A stretch of DNA of 64,000 nucleotides from Candidatus Palauibacter soopunensis. Lineage in GTDB: Bacteria > Gemmatimonadota > Gemmatimonadetes > Palauibacterales > Palauibacteraceae. Of this stretch, positions 51,816 through 59,980 are shown in pieces. The stretch lies in NCBI RefSeq assembly GCF_947581735.1, contig NZ_CANPVT010000052.1, forward strand, positions 124,001-188,000, read 5' to 3'. Below the pieces are notes generated by a model. That model searched no databases. It saw only the letters and a program-made list of their open reading frames with translations, and was not told the origin of the DNA. Numbering within the stretch: position 1 is the stretch's first letter; each line of letters begins with the position of its first letter. The position numbers and the translations under genes were made by a program.

Positions 51816-53783
51816 TCAGATGAGATCGAGGACGGCTTCGACGGCTCGACGACCCTCGGCGGACGCGCCGGTCCAGTTCTGGTGCCCGCGCAGTTCGGAA
51901 TGTCCGATCGCGACGCGGCCGAAGGGCTCGCGAATCACATCCGGCGGGGCCGGGGCCCCGTCGCGCCCGAAGAAGAAGCCGGGACCCGGCGCCACGTAGG
52001 CGTGCCCCCAGCGGTTGAGGACGAGGCCGGCGATATCTTCCGCCGGATCGAAGCCACCCTCCGCAAAAAGCTCCACCATCTGGGCCCGCAGCCGTCTCTC
52101 GTATTCCGTGAAGGAAGTGCTCAGCATCTCCGTGCGGCCCGCCAGCCCCTGATCGACCGGTGATGGACCCGGTGCCTCGAAGGTGATGTAGAAGGTCAGC
52201 ATCGTCGGGTGGTCCGGCGCGTGGACCGGCCGGTAGTCGCCCGCGTACATGGGCCGCCGGATGTTGCACGAGAAGCCGAGGTCGCCCTCGTAGAAGCAGC
52301 CGGCGATCCCGAGGCGGTCGAGGAAGCGCCAGTTCCGGAGCGCCACGTTCGCGACGAGGATCGGGCCGTGGCGGAAGTGCTCGTAGGCCGCGCGGTGCCC
52401 GTCCGGCAGGTCGGCCGCGATGTAGCGGTTCATCCACCCCCCGCTCGCGAGCACGACTCCATCGGCCTCGACGGAGTACGCGCGATCCCCGTGCACGTAC
52501 GTGACGCGCACGCGGCCATCGCCCGTTCCCGCGTGGCGCACGTCGATCGCAGTGCACCCCAGCCGCAGCCGCACGGGCTGGTCCGGCCGGTCGAGGGCGC
52601 CGAAGTCGATCGCCCCGTTCAAGACATCCCCCAGCGTGCGCTCGCCGGCGATCCCGTCCGGCACGACGTCCTTCACGAAATAGCGGGCGATCCCCGCGTT
52701 CCCGCCGGGGAAGGAGTGGAAGGTCATGCCGTCGTAGCGGGACGGCAGCCCGAAGCCGGGCAGATCGAAGTGCATCCCCCACCAGGCGGAGATCGCGTCG
52801 CAGCCGAGCCCGATGATGCTGGCGAGGATCGGATCCACGTACGCCGTTACTTCGGGCGGCAGGCCGAGCACGTCCTGGTAGTAGGCCTTGAGCGTCATGC
52901 CGTCGAGCCACGGCCCGGGGTTGTCCGGTCCCCCGGGGGCGTCGGGGGGCACGTGATCCGTGACCCGCGCGTTCCGCCAGCGCTCGAAGCCCTCCCGTAC
53001 GTCCGGCGTCCAGGGCGCGCGGGAGGTGTCCCCGAAGAGTCCGTTGACCCAGCCTCCCGACCCGCCCGACCAGCCGGGACGCCCGCCTCGCCGCGTCCCC
53101 CCGAAGTAGTGCCCGATGGAGAACTGGTCCTGGACCCAGTGCATGAAGCCGTAGTTCTCGAGCGGGGCCTTCACCTGGCCCGCGTCCGGGGCGTACTCGA
53201 ACTCGCGCGGGATGCCCAGCGTCGTGAAGTAGTCGTCGGGCTCTCCGGTGGGCGGGCGTATACCGAAGTCGTTGGACCCCTGCGGTCCGGCCAGGCGCAC
53301 GCCGTCGACCATGATGTCGTTGCGCTTCGCCTCGCCGCCGAACACAGGGTGATTGTCGAGGACGAGACAGCGCCCCGCCGGCCGGTGCCGCTTGAAGTGG
53401 TGGGCGGCGGAGAGACCCGCGAGCCCGCCTCCGACGATCACGACGTCGAAGCGCTCCCCGGTGTCCGTCACCCCCCCGCCCGGAGCCCGCCCGTCGCGGA
53501 CCCAGTGCGCCGAGCGGACGACCTCCGGCGTGTTTCCGTGCGAGGGCGCGTAGTCCCCTACTCCGCCCGGCCCGTACCAGTCGGGCCCCAGCGCGTCGGA
53601 CCACGGCTCCGAAGCCATCCCCGGAACCGCAATGCCGCTGCCGCCTCCGGGGGCCTCGGTCCCGCACCCGAGGAGCGCGGAGCCCGCGATCCCCGCCCCC
53701 GCCAACTGGACGAAGTCGCGGCGCGTGATCTCCCGGTCGAGCCCGAGTTCCCTGTCCGACCTGCCGGACCGGTCGTGGCTCAT
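51816..53783 (-). CDS. Tat-exported flavoprotein, spermidine dehydrogenase-like
   Basis: 655 residues. A twin-arginine signal, ITRRDFVQLAGAGIAGSALLGC, has RR at 21-22 and a lipobox Cys at 40 (written here only as landmarks). FAD binding is shown by VVIVGGGLAGLSAAHHF (115-130). HGNTPEVVRSAHWVRDG and the GHYFGG and GFMHWVQDQFSIGHYF segments resemble spermidine dehydrogenase SpdH, to my memory. It may oxidise a polyamine or an unrelated amine in the periplasm; the assignment needs an alignment. It is followed by the glutaminyl-cyclase gene and preceded by an S9 peptidase. Confidence 0.72.
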   Translation of the reverse strand: MSHDRSGRSDRELGLDREITRRDFVQLAGAGIAGSALLGCGTEAPGGGSGIAVPGMASEPWSDALGPDWYGPGGVGDYAPSHGNTPEVVRSAHWVRDGRAPGGGVTDTGERFDVVIVGGGLAGLSAAHHFKRHRPAGRCLVLDNHPVFGGEAKRNDIMVDGVRLAGPQGSNDFGIRPPTGEPDDYFTTLGIPREFEYAPDAGQVKAPLENYGFMHWVQDQFSIGHYFGGTRRGGRPGWSGGSGGWVNGLFGDTSRAPWTPDVREGFERWRNARVTDHVPPDAPGGPDNPGPWLDGMTLKAYYQDVLGLPPEVTAYVDPILASIIGLGCDAISAWWGMHFDLPGFGLPSRYDGMTFHSFPGGNAGIARYFVKDVVPDGIAGERTLGDVLNGAIDFGALDRPDQPVRLRLGCTAIDVRHAGTGDGRVRVTYVHGDRAYSVEADGVVLASGGWMNRYIAADLPDGHRAAYEHFRHGPILVANVALRNWRFLDRLGIAGCFYEGDLGFSCNIRRPMYAGDYRPVHAPDHPTMLTFYITFEAPGPSPVDQGLAGRTEMLSTSFTEYERRLRAQMVELFAEGGFDPAEDIAGLVLNRWGHAYVAPGPGFFFGRDGAPAPPDVIREPFGRVAIGHSELRGHQNWTGASAEGRRAVEAVLDLI

Positions 53784-53790
53784 CGCGTCC

Positions 53791-55893
53791 TCACTGTGTC
53801 GTCGTCCCGCTCGTCCGGTAGCGCTCGAACCAGGCGAGGATGTGCTGCACCTTGCTGATCAGCCCGCTCGGACGCGCGCCGATGCTGTGGTTCGCCTCGG
53901 GAATTCGCACGAGCACCGACGGCACCTTCCGGATCCTCAGCGCCTGGTAGAACTGCTCGGACTCCGACATCGGCGTCCGCCAGTCGACCTCGCCCGTGAT
54001 GAGCATCGTCGGCGTCGTCACGTTCGCGATGTGGTGAACCGGCGACCGTTCCATGTAGTGCTCGAGGTTGTCCCACGGCGCGCCCGGGAACCAGTAGTTG
54101 ATGCCTCCGCTGCCTCCCATGTCCGCGGTCAGAACCCACGAATACCAGTTGATGACCGGCTTCTGCGACGCGGCCGCGGCGAAGCGGTCCGTGTGGGTCA
54201 CGATCCACGCCGTCAGCACTCCGCCGCCGGACCCTCCGGTGACGAAGAGCTGATCCTCGTCGATGTATCCGCGCGAAATCACCTCATCGACCCCGGACAT
54301 CAGGTCGTCGAAGTCGTAGCTCGGATACGCGTGGTGGATCTCGTTCCCGAAGTCCTCGCCGTAGCTCGTGCTGCCGCGCGGGTTCGTGTAGAGGACGACG
54401 TACCCCGCTGTCGCAAAGAGCTGGACTTCGGCGCTGAAGCGGTCGCCGTAGTTGGCGAACGGCCCGCCGTGGATCTCAAGCAGGAGCGGATACTTGCGGT
54501 TCGGGTCGAAGTCCGGCGGCTTCACGATCCAGCCCTGGATGTCGAGTCCGTCGTGCGAGGACTTGTACCAGACCTCCTCCGTCTCCCCGATCGCCTTCTG
54601 CGCGAAGAGGTCTTCGTTCAGATGCGTGAGGCGCTGCCAATCGCCGCCGCGATTCGTGACCGCGAGGTCCGCGGGGTGGTCCGGCGTCCCGTAGGTGAAG
54701 GCGAAACGGTCGTTCCCGGAGGTGGAGAAGGTGCCGCCTCCGTAGGGACGGCCGATCGACAGCCCCTGAACGCTGGAGACGACATCCGTCACGGTCCCGT
54801 CGAGGTCGACGTGGGCGAGCCGCGTGTTCCCCTCGGTGTCATACTGGAAGAACAGCCCCGCCCCATCACTTGCCCAGTGCACGTTCCCGATCGAGCGGTC
54901 GAGGTCGTCGGCGATGAGGCGCGAGCCGGATCCGTCCCGGTTCATCACGTACAGCTTCGACACCTGGTGCCCGAGGAAGCGGTCGTCGTAGCCGGTGTAA
55001 GCGATCATCCCGCCGTCGGGTGACACCACGGGGCCGGAGTCAGGCCCGCGCCGGTCCGTGAGTTGCCGGACGGCCCCGTCCGCGACGGAGAACTCGAAGA
55101 TCTCGGAATCCCGCACGTACTCCCAGTCGTCGCGCCGGGTGGCCGAGATCAGCAGGTGCTGCGAATCGGGCGTCCACTCGGGCGTCCCCCCGTGGTTGTA
55201 GGGGCCGTGCGTGACCTGCCGCGGCGTCCCTCCCTCCGCGGGAAGTACGAAGACGTGGGAGTACCCGACCGGAAGGAAACCCTGGCTGTCGGAACGGTAG
55301 TAGAGCCGCTCGTACGTCGTGGCGGGCGGCGCCCACGTCGCGCCTTCCGGCTTCGCCGGCATCTGCGCGAAGGGCGGCGGCGTGTCCGGGACGAACATGC
55401 TGAAGGCGATCATACTCCCGTCGGGGGACCAGGACAGCCCGCCCGGGCCTCGCTCCAACTGCGTGAGCAGGGCCGTCTGTCCGGTGTCCATCCAGCGCAG
55501 GTAGAGCTGCGACTTCCCGTGCTCGTCGCTCGCGACGTAGAGGAGCCTCGTGCCGTCCGGTGACCAGCGCGGAGAGGAGAAGTTCGTCTGTCCGGTGAGG
55601 AGCGGACGGTGGTTCGAACCGTCGTAGTCGACGATCCACAGGTTGCTGCGCTGACGGTCCGTCATGATGTCCATCGAGGACCGCACGTAGACGACCCGGG
55701 AGCCGTCGGGCGAGATCCGGGGATCGCCGGCGACTTCGAGTTCGAATACGTCCGCCGGGCCGAAGTGATCCGGGTCCCGTTCCTGCCCGGCCAGCGGTGC
55801 AGCGGGGGCGAGGATGGCGAGCGCGAGCGCGGCGGCGGCGAGCCGGAAGGCGACCGCGGTGCTGACGACCCTGTGTTCTCGTGACGACGTCAT
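53791..55893 (-). CDS. S9-family prolyl oligopeptidase / acyl-aminoacyl-peptidase
   Basis: 700 residues with a signal peptide (hydrophobic 14-33, AAPLAG cleavage). A TolB/WD40-like beta-propeller (PRISPDGSRVVYV, PRWSPDGTRLLYV, LSWSPDGSMIAFS) precedes an alpha/beta hydrolase. Its triad is Ser555 in VTGGSGGGVLTAW, Asp637 in GEVDWRTP and His669 in EANHSIG. The ATG at 55893 has AGGAGGAATC just upstream; a longer reading is unsupported. It would trim oligopeptides in the periplasm. Divergent from mtnA. Confidence 0.93.
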   Translation of the reverse strand: MTSSREHRVVSTAVAFRLAAAALALAILAPAAPLAGQERDPDHFGPADVFELEVAGDPRISPDGSRVVYVRSSMDIMTDRQRSNLWIVDYDGSNHRPLLTGQTNFSSPRWSPDGTRLLYVASDEHGKSQLYLRWMDTGQTALLTQLERGPGGLSWSPDGSMIAFSMFVPDTPPPFAQMPAKPEGATWAPPATTYERLYYRSDSQGFLPVGYSHVFVLPAEGGTPRQVTHGPYNHGGTPEWTPDSQHLLISATRRDDWEYVRDSEIFEFSVADGAVRQLTDRRGPDSGPVVSPDGGMIAYTGYDDRFLGHQVSKLYVMNRDGSGSRLIADDLDRSIGNVHWASDGAGLFFQYDTEGNTRLAHVDLDGTVTDVVSSVQGLSIGRPYGGGTFSTSGNDRFAFTYGTPDHPADLAVTNRGGDWQRLTHLNEDLFAQKAIGETEEVWYKSSHDGLDIQGWIVKPPDFDPNRKYPLLLEIHGGPFANYGDRFSAEVQLFATAGYVVLYTNPRGSTSYGEDFGNEIHHAYPSYDFDDLMSGVDEVISRGYIDEDQLFVTGGSGGGVLTAWIVTHTDRFAAAASQKPVINWYSWVLTADMGGSGGINYWFPGAPWDNLEHYMERSPVHHIANVTTPTMLITGEVDWRTPMSESEQFYQALRIRKVPSVLVRIPEANHSIGARPSGLISKVQHILAWFERYRTSGTTTQ

Positions 55894-55981
55894 GATTCCT
55901 CCTGGACTGCATTCGATCCCTGCGGGATGTCCCGTGGCAGTCAAGGTAGCGCCTTTCCCGCCGCCGGATAGGTTGCGCGGC

Positions 55982-57079
55982 ATGAACGAGCGCGAGTTTT
56001 CGGTGCCGGAAACGATCCGCTGGGCCCCCGGGGGTCTGAGCGCGCTGATCCTCGACCAGACGCTCCTTCCCGGCGTCCACGAGGAGAAGGAACTCTCGAC
56101 CCTCGAAGACTTCATCGAGGCGATCCGCAGCCTGCGCGTGCGGGGGGCGCCGCTCATCGGGATCACGGCCGCCATCGGTCTGGCCGCCCTGGCGCGGCAG
56201 TCCGCCGCCGAAGGGGTCTCGGCGGACAACTTGCGGAGCCGGTTCGCCGGCTGGGCCGAACGGCTCGCGAACGCGCGGCCAACGGCAGTCAACCTCGCGT
56301 GGGCGGTCCGACGCCTGCGTGCCCGGCTGGAGGCGGCCAACGGCGACGCGAAAACACTGGCCGCGGCGCTGGCGGCGGAGGCCGACGCCATCCACGAGGA
56401 GGATCGCCGCATGTGCCGCGCGATCGGCGAGCACGCGGCGGCGCTGCTTGCGGGCGGCGAGTCCGTGATCACGCATTGCAACGCGGGGTCGCTCGCGACG
56501 GGAGGCATCGGGACGGCCCTCGCCCCGGTCTACGTCGCGGCCGAGACCGGTCGCCGGGTCCGCGTCTTCGCCGACGAGACCCGCCCCCTCCTCCAGGGGA
56601 GCCGCCTCACGGCGTGGGAGCTTTCGCGCGCCGGCATCGAGGTCACTGTGCTCGCCGACAACATGGCCGGGTCGCTCTTTGCCTCGGACCCGCCGGACAT
56701 CGCCTTCGTCGGCTCCGACCGCATCGCCGCCAATGGCGATGTCGCGAACAAGATCGGCACCTATCCCCTGGCCGTGCTGGCCCACCGCCACGGAGTTCCG
56801 TTCTACGTCCTCGCGCCGACCTCCACCGTGGATCTCGGGACGCCCACCGGGGCGGACATCCCGATCGAGCACCGGGACCCGGACGAGGTCCGCCGGGGCT
56901 TCGGCCCTCTCCTCGCCCCCGAGGAGGCCGGCGTGTACAGCCCCGCCTTCGACATCACGCCCCGCGAACTCGTGACCGGCATCGTGACGGAACGCGGCAT
57001 CCACCGCCCGCCCTACACGGACTCCCTCGCCGCCGCCGTCCGAGCAGCCGAAGCGGAGCAACGGGACCGACCGACGTAG
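55982..57079 (+). CDS. mtnA: S-methyl-5-thioribose-1-phosphate isomerase
   Basis: MtnA isomerises methylthioribose 1-phosphate in methionine salvage. 365 residues. Catalytic Cys166 is in VITHCNAGSLATGG and Asp246 in VGSDRIAANGDVANKIGTYP, with VRGAPLIGITAA earlier. The ATG at 55982 begins MNEREFSV. Neighbours do not include other salvage enzymes, but the spermidine dehydrogenase-like gene nearby is also polyamine-linked, since MTA is a by-product of polyamine synthesis; this tie is speculative. Confidence 0.94.
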   Translation: MNEREFSVPETIRWAPGGLSALILDQTLLPGVHEEKELSTLEDFIEAIRSLRVRGAPLIGITAAIGLAALARQSAAEGVSADNLRSRFAGWAERLANARPTAVNLAWAVRRLRARLEAANGDAKTLAAALAAEADAIHEEDRRMCRAIGEHAAALLAGGESVITHCNAGSLATGGIGTALAPVYVAAETGRRVRVFADETRPLLQGSRLTAWELSRAGIEVTVLADNMAGSLFASDPPDIAFVGSDRIAANGDVANKIGTYPLAVLAHRHGVPFYVLAPTSTVDLGTPTGADIPIEHRDPDEVRRGFGPLLAPEEAGVYSPAFDITPRELVTGIVTERGIHRPPYTDSLAAAVRAAEAEQRDRPT

Positions 57080-57139
57080 CCGCCCCGCTGGAACGGCTGG
57101 CTTCCGCCGAAGGCGTATCGCTCGGCCGGCGCCATGTGC

Positions 57140-57706
57140 CTACCGGTCGTGTTGGAGGATGGGGAGGTACGCCTTCCATGGCCCGACCTCGTCCTCGAAC
57201 TGGTGGGCGACCACGCGCGTGATCTGGGCGATGTGATTCAGGTCGTGGACGGCCCAGGTGGTGAGCAGCTGCCGCAGCGTGACCTCGCCCAGTTCCGGGT
57301 GAAGTCCCCCCGCGTCGAGATCGGCCTCGCCCTCAACCACCTCCCGCAGCACCGCGAGTCCGGTCTCGCGCAGCGTCTCGAACTCGGTGAGCAGCTCGTC
57401 CAGCGAGCGGTCGCGGGTTCGTTCGACGTGCGCGAACCGATCGAACGGCGGGAATGCCCGGTCGCGTCCGTGTTCGAGAATCCAGCGCGTCCGCGGAATC
57501 CAGTCGTCGATTTCGCCCTGGATGAGGTGTCCCAGAACGCTGAACGGGCTGAACGTCCCCTCACCTTCGTCCGCGTGCAGGAGATCCGGCGGCAGATCCT
57601 CGAGCAGCACTCGCACGGTGCCGGGCGTGCGCGCGAGGAGCGTGAGGATGTCCTCCGCCAACGCCTTGTCGGCGATGATCGTTTCGTTCGTCGTTTCTTC
57701 CGTCAC
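57140..57706 (-). CDS. DinB-superfamily protein
   Basis: 188 residues from the GTG at 57706, with GGAGGAG ideally upstream. Putative metal histidines are His60 (SVLGHLIQGEIDDW) and His154 with His158 in WAVHDLNHIAQITR. Charged linker helices lie between, and length is somewhat more than usual. It converges with mtnA and diverges from the MTHFR-like gene. It is unlike the DinB protein at 40.3 kb in detail, so not a recent duplicate. Substrate unknown. Confidence 0.86.
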   Translation of the reverse strand: MTEETTNETIIADKALAEDILTLLARTPGTVRVLLEDLPPDLLHADEGEGTFSPFSVLGHLIQGEIDDWIPRTRWILEHGRDRAFPPFDRFAHVERTRDRSLDELLTEFETLRETGLAVLREVVEGEADLDAGGLHPELGEVTLRQLLTTWAVHDLNHIAQITRVVAHQFEDEVGPWKAYLPILQHDR

Positions 57707-57853
57707 CCGGACTCCTCCGGTCGCGGTGCATGGGACCCGCCGAAACGGAACCCTCGGCCGCCGCCTTTGCAACGGAACTCCGGCGCCGCATCCTCCTTCG
57801 TTCCGAACCCCGTTCCATGGGGCCACGCGACGAACCAGGCGAGATCTTCCGGC

Positions 57854-58765
57854 GTGAGCGACACGACACCTCCCCAGCGCACCTCCCGGGAACCGGGCTC
57901 CAGCCGGTTCGTGAAGCGGCTGCGTGGGGAAGAGCCGACGCTGACGATCGAACTCCGGCCGCCGCGAAGCGGACTCACGCGCGGCGGCGCGATGGACATG
58001 TGGATCGACCTCTCCCACGCCATTAGAGGTGTCGCGGCGCGCGACGCTTTCCTCATGCTCACGGACAGCGCGGTGGGCGAGGAGGAGGAGGAGAACCTCC
58101 AGCACCTCACGGCCAACCTCGCAACCGAGGTCGAACCCTGGCGGGTGGTGCCTTTCCTCACCTGTCTCCACCCGCTCGACTACTGCCTGCGCTACGGCGA
58201 CCGGGCGCGAGCCCGCGGCGTCGAGAGTCTTACGGTGACGGGGGGCGACCGCGTGCGCGGAGCCGACCGTTGCGTCCCGCACGGTTACATGCTTCGGCGC
58301 CAGCTTCGGGAACGGGCGAAGGGGTTGTCGCTCGGTGGCTGGGTCAACCTCCACCGCCCGCTCGCGGAGCAGATCGGTTTCGCCACGGACCCGGAGTTCG
58401 AGGCGGACTACTATCTCACGCAAGTGGTTTCCCATCATGACCTTCCGCTCGTGGGGCGCTGGCTGGCGGGTGCGGAGCGGGAGGGCCTGGAAATTCCCGG
58501 CTCGTTCGGCGTCTTCTACTACCGGAACGGCCGCCGGACGGTACTGGAGCGGCTTTCCCGCTTCTTCCCCGTACCGGTTGAAGCGGTGGCTTCGGCCTTT
58601 GAAGCCGGGGTTACTCCGGAGCGGCACTGCGCAGAGACCATCGTCGCCCTCCGGCGTCAGGGGGCTGCGCACGTCTACCTGTGCAACCTCGCTCCGCAGC
58701 GCGCCGCCACCCAGTTCGACCGTATCATGGCCGAGGTCGCCGCCCTGGAGGCCGGAGCAGGCTGA
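57854..58765 (+). CDS. divergent methylenetetrahydrofolate reductase-fold protein
   Basis: 303 residues from GTG at 57854; GTG at 57911 is an alternative start. It shares the MTHFR order: TIELRPPRSG (Glu33), VPFLTCLHPLDYCL, ESLTVTGGDRV (Asp132), GGWVNLHRPLAEQIGF, and DYYLTQVVSHHDL (Gln190). These match by position the catalytic Glu, Asp and Gln of E. coli MTHFR. The rest is divergent and no known MetF is adjacent. It could be a folate or flavin oxidoreductase with a different substrate. No clear signal peptide. About 160 nt of unrecognised sequence follows before the aldo/keto reductase gene. Confidence 0.72.
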   Translation: MSDTTPPQRTSREPGSSRFVKRLRGEEPTLTIELRPPRSGLTRGGAMDMWIDLSHAIRGVAARDAFLMLTDSAVGEEEEENLQHLTANLATEVEPWRVVPFLTCLHPLDYCLRYGDRARARGVESLTVTGGDRVRGADRCVPHGYMLRRQLRERAKGLSLGGWVNLHRPLAEQIGFATDPEFEADYYLTQVVSHHDLPLVGRWLAGAEREGLEIPGSFGVFYYRNGRRTVLERLSRFFPVPVEAVASAFEAGVTPERHCAETIVALRRQGAAHVYLCNLAPQRAATQFDRIMAEVAALEAGAG

Positions 58766-58928
58766 AACGTACACCGCTCGCTTCGGAAGAACCGCCGCCG
58801 GGGCGATGCCCCAGACGCCGCCCGAGGCGGGACAGCGGTTGAGCCGCGTGAAGTGTTACCCGACCGTCGGCGCGGTACGGGCACGTTTGGTGCCTCGGTC
58901 ACAACCCCAGCACGAGGAAGATCCGAAG

Positions 58929-59888
58929 ATGTTCACTCGACGCGACTGGCTCCGTTCCACCGCCGCCGCGGGCGCGGCTCTCTCTCTCAACCCCCGCATC
59001 CTGCGCGCGTTCGCGAGCCAGGAGATGATCACGCGGCCCATCCCCTCCACCGGGGAGGAACTGCCGATCGTCGGCCTCGGGAGTTCGGCAACCTTTCAGC
59101 GCGTGGCGCTCAGCGACGACCACACGCAGATCGAAGGCGTCATGCAGGCGCTGGTGGACGGCGGCGGCTCGGTGTTCGACACCGCACCCAGCTACGGGCG
59201 TGGGGCGTCCGAGAGGGCGGCGGGAGACATCTGCCGGAGGCTCGGGATCTCCGACCGCATCTTCTGGGCGACGAAGGTGAACGTGGCCGGGCGGGGCGGG
59301 GGCTCCGCGGATCCGGACGCTGCACGGGCCCAGATCGAGCGCTCGTTCGAATACTTCGGCGTCCCCGTCATCGACTGCATCCAGGTCCACAACCTGGGAG
59401 ATCCGCCGGTGCAGGTCGGGATCCTCGAGGAACTGAAGGCGGCCGGGCGCGTCCGCTATATCGGGATCACCTCCACGAGCAAGCGGCAGTACCCGGCGCT
59501 CATTCAGTCCATGCAGGATTATCCCCTCGACTTCATCGGCATCGACTACGCGGTGGACAACGTGAGCGCCGCCGAGGAGATCCTGCCGCTCGCGGCCGAG
59601 CGGAAGATCGGCGTGCTCGTCTACGTGCCCTTCGGACGCTCCCGGCTGTGGTCGCGCGTGGGCGACCGCGAAGTGCCGGAGTGGGCGAGCGAGTTCGACG
59701 CCCATTCCTGGGCCCAGTTCTTCATCAAGTTCGCCGCCGCGCACCCCGCCGTGACCGTCGTGACCCCGGCTACGAGCCGCGCGGAGCACATGGTGGACAA
59801 CCTCGGCGGCGGGATGGGGCGTCTGCCCGACGAAGACCAGCAGCAGCGCATGATCGAGTTCGTGAGCCAGCTCCCCGAGGCCGGCTGA
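58929..59888 (+). CDS. Tat-exported aldo/keto reductase
   Basis: 319 residues with a twin-arginine signal, FTRRDWLRSTAAAGAALSL, at the N-terminus, so it folds in the cytoplasm before export. The AKR tetrad is visible: VFDTAPSYG (Asp, Tyr), FWATKVN (Lys), IQVHNLG (His). VRYIGITSTSKRQY follows. GAGGAAG lies about 8 nt upstream of the ATG. Export of a nicotinamide-dependent family member is unusual, since the periplasm has little NADPH; electron source unknown. The gene follows the MTHFR-like gene by 163 nt. Confidence 0.88.
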   Translation: MFTRRDWLRSTAAAGAALSLNPRILRAFASQEMITRPIPSTGEELPIVGLGSSATFQRVALSDDHTQIEGVMQALVDGGGSVFDTAPSYGRGASERAAGDICRRLGISDRIFWATKVNVAGRGGGSADPDAARAQIERSFEYFGVPVIDCIQVHNLGDPPVQVGILEELKAAGRVRYIGITSTSKRQYPALIQSMQDYPLDFIGIDYAVDNVSAAEEILPLAAERKIGVLVYVPFGRSRLWSRVGDREVPEWASEFDAHSWAQFFIKFAAAHPAVTVVTPATSRAEHMVDNLGGGMGRLPDEDQQQRMIEFVSQLPEAG

Positions 59889-59915
59889 ACGAACACGTCC
59901 GGACGGCTTGAACGG

Positions 59916-59957
59916 AGGCCCGGGAGGACGTTCCCGCCGGAACGCCTTCCCGGGCCT
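59916..59957. terminator. large inverted repeat between converging genes
   Basis: A 42-nt hairpin, 19-nt arms and a CGCC tetraloop, with two or three mismatched positions (AGGCCCGGGA outer arm, GTTCC inner arm). It lies between the aldo/keto reductase and Asp-box genes, which face each other, so it could end both transcripts. No long T-run follows either arm. Confidence 0.5.
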
Positions 59958-59980
59958 TCAGCCGTTGGCCTTCAGTCGTT

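Noticed and set aside
52209-53858. 549-residue plus frame opposite the flavoprotein
   Set aside because: No domain, no ribosome site, and the minus strand carries a Tat signal and FAD motif.
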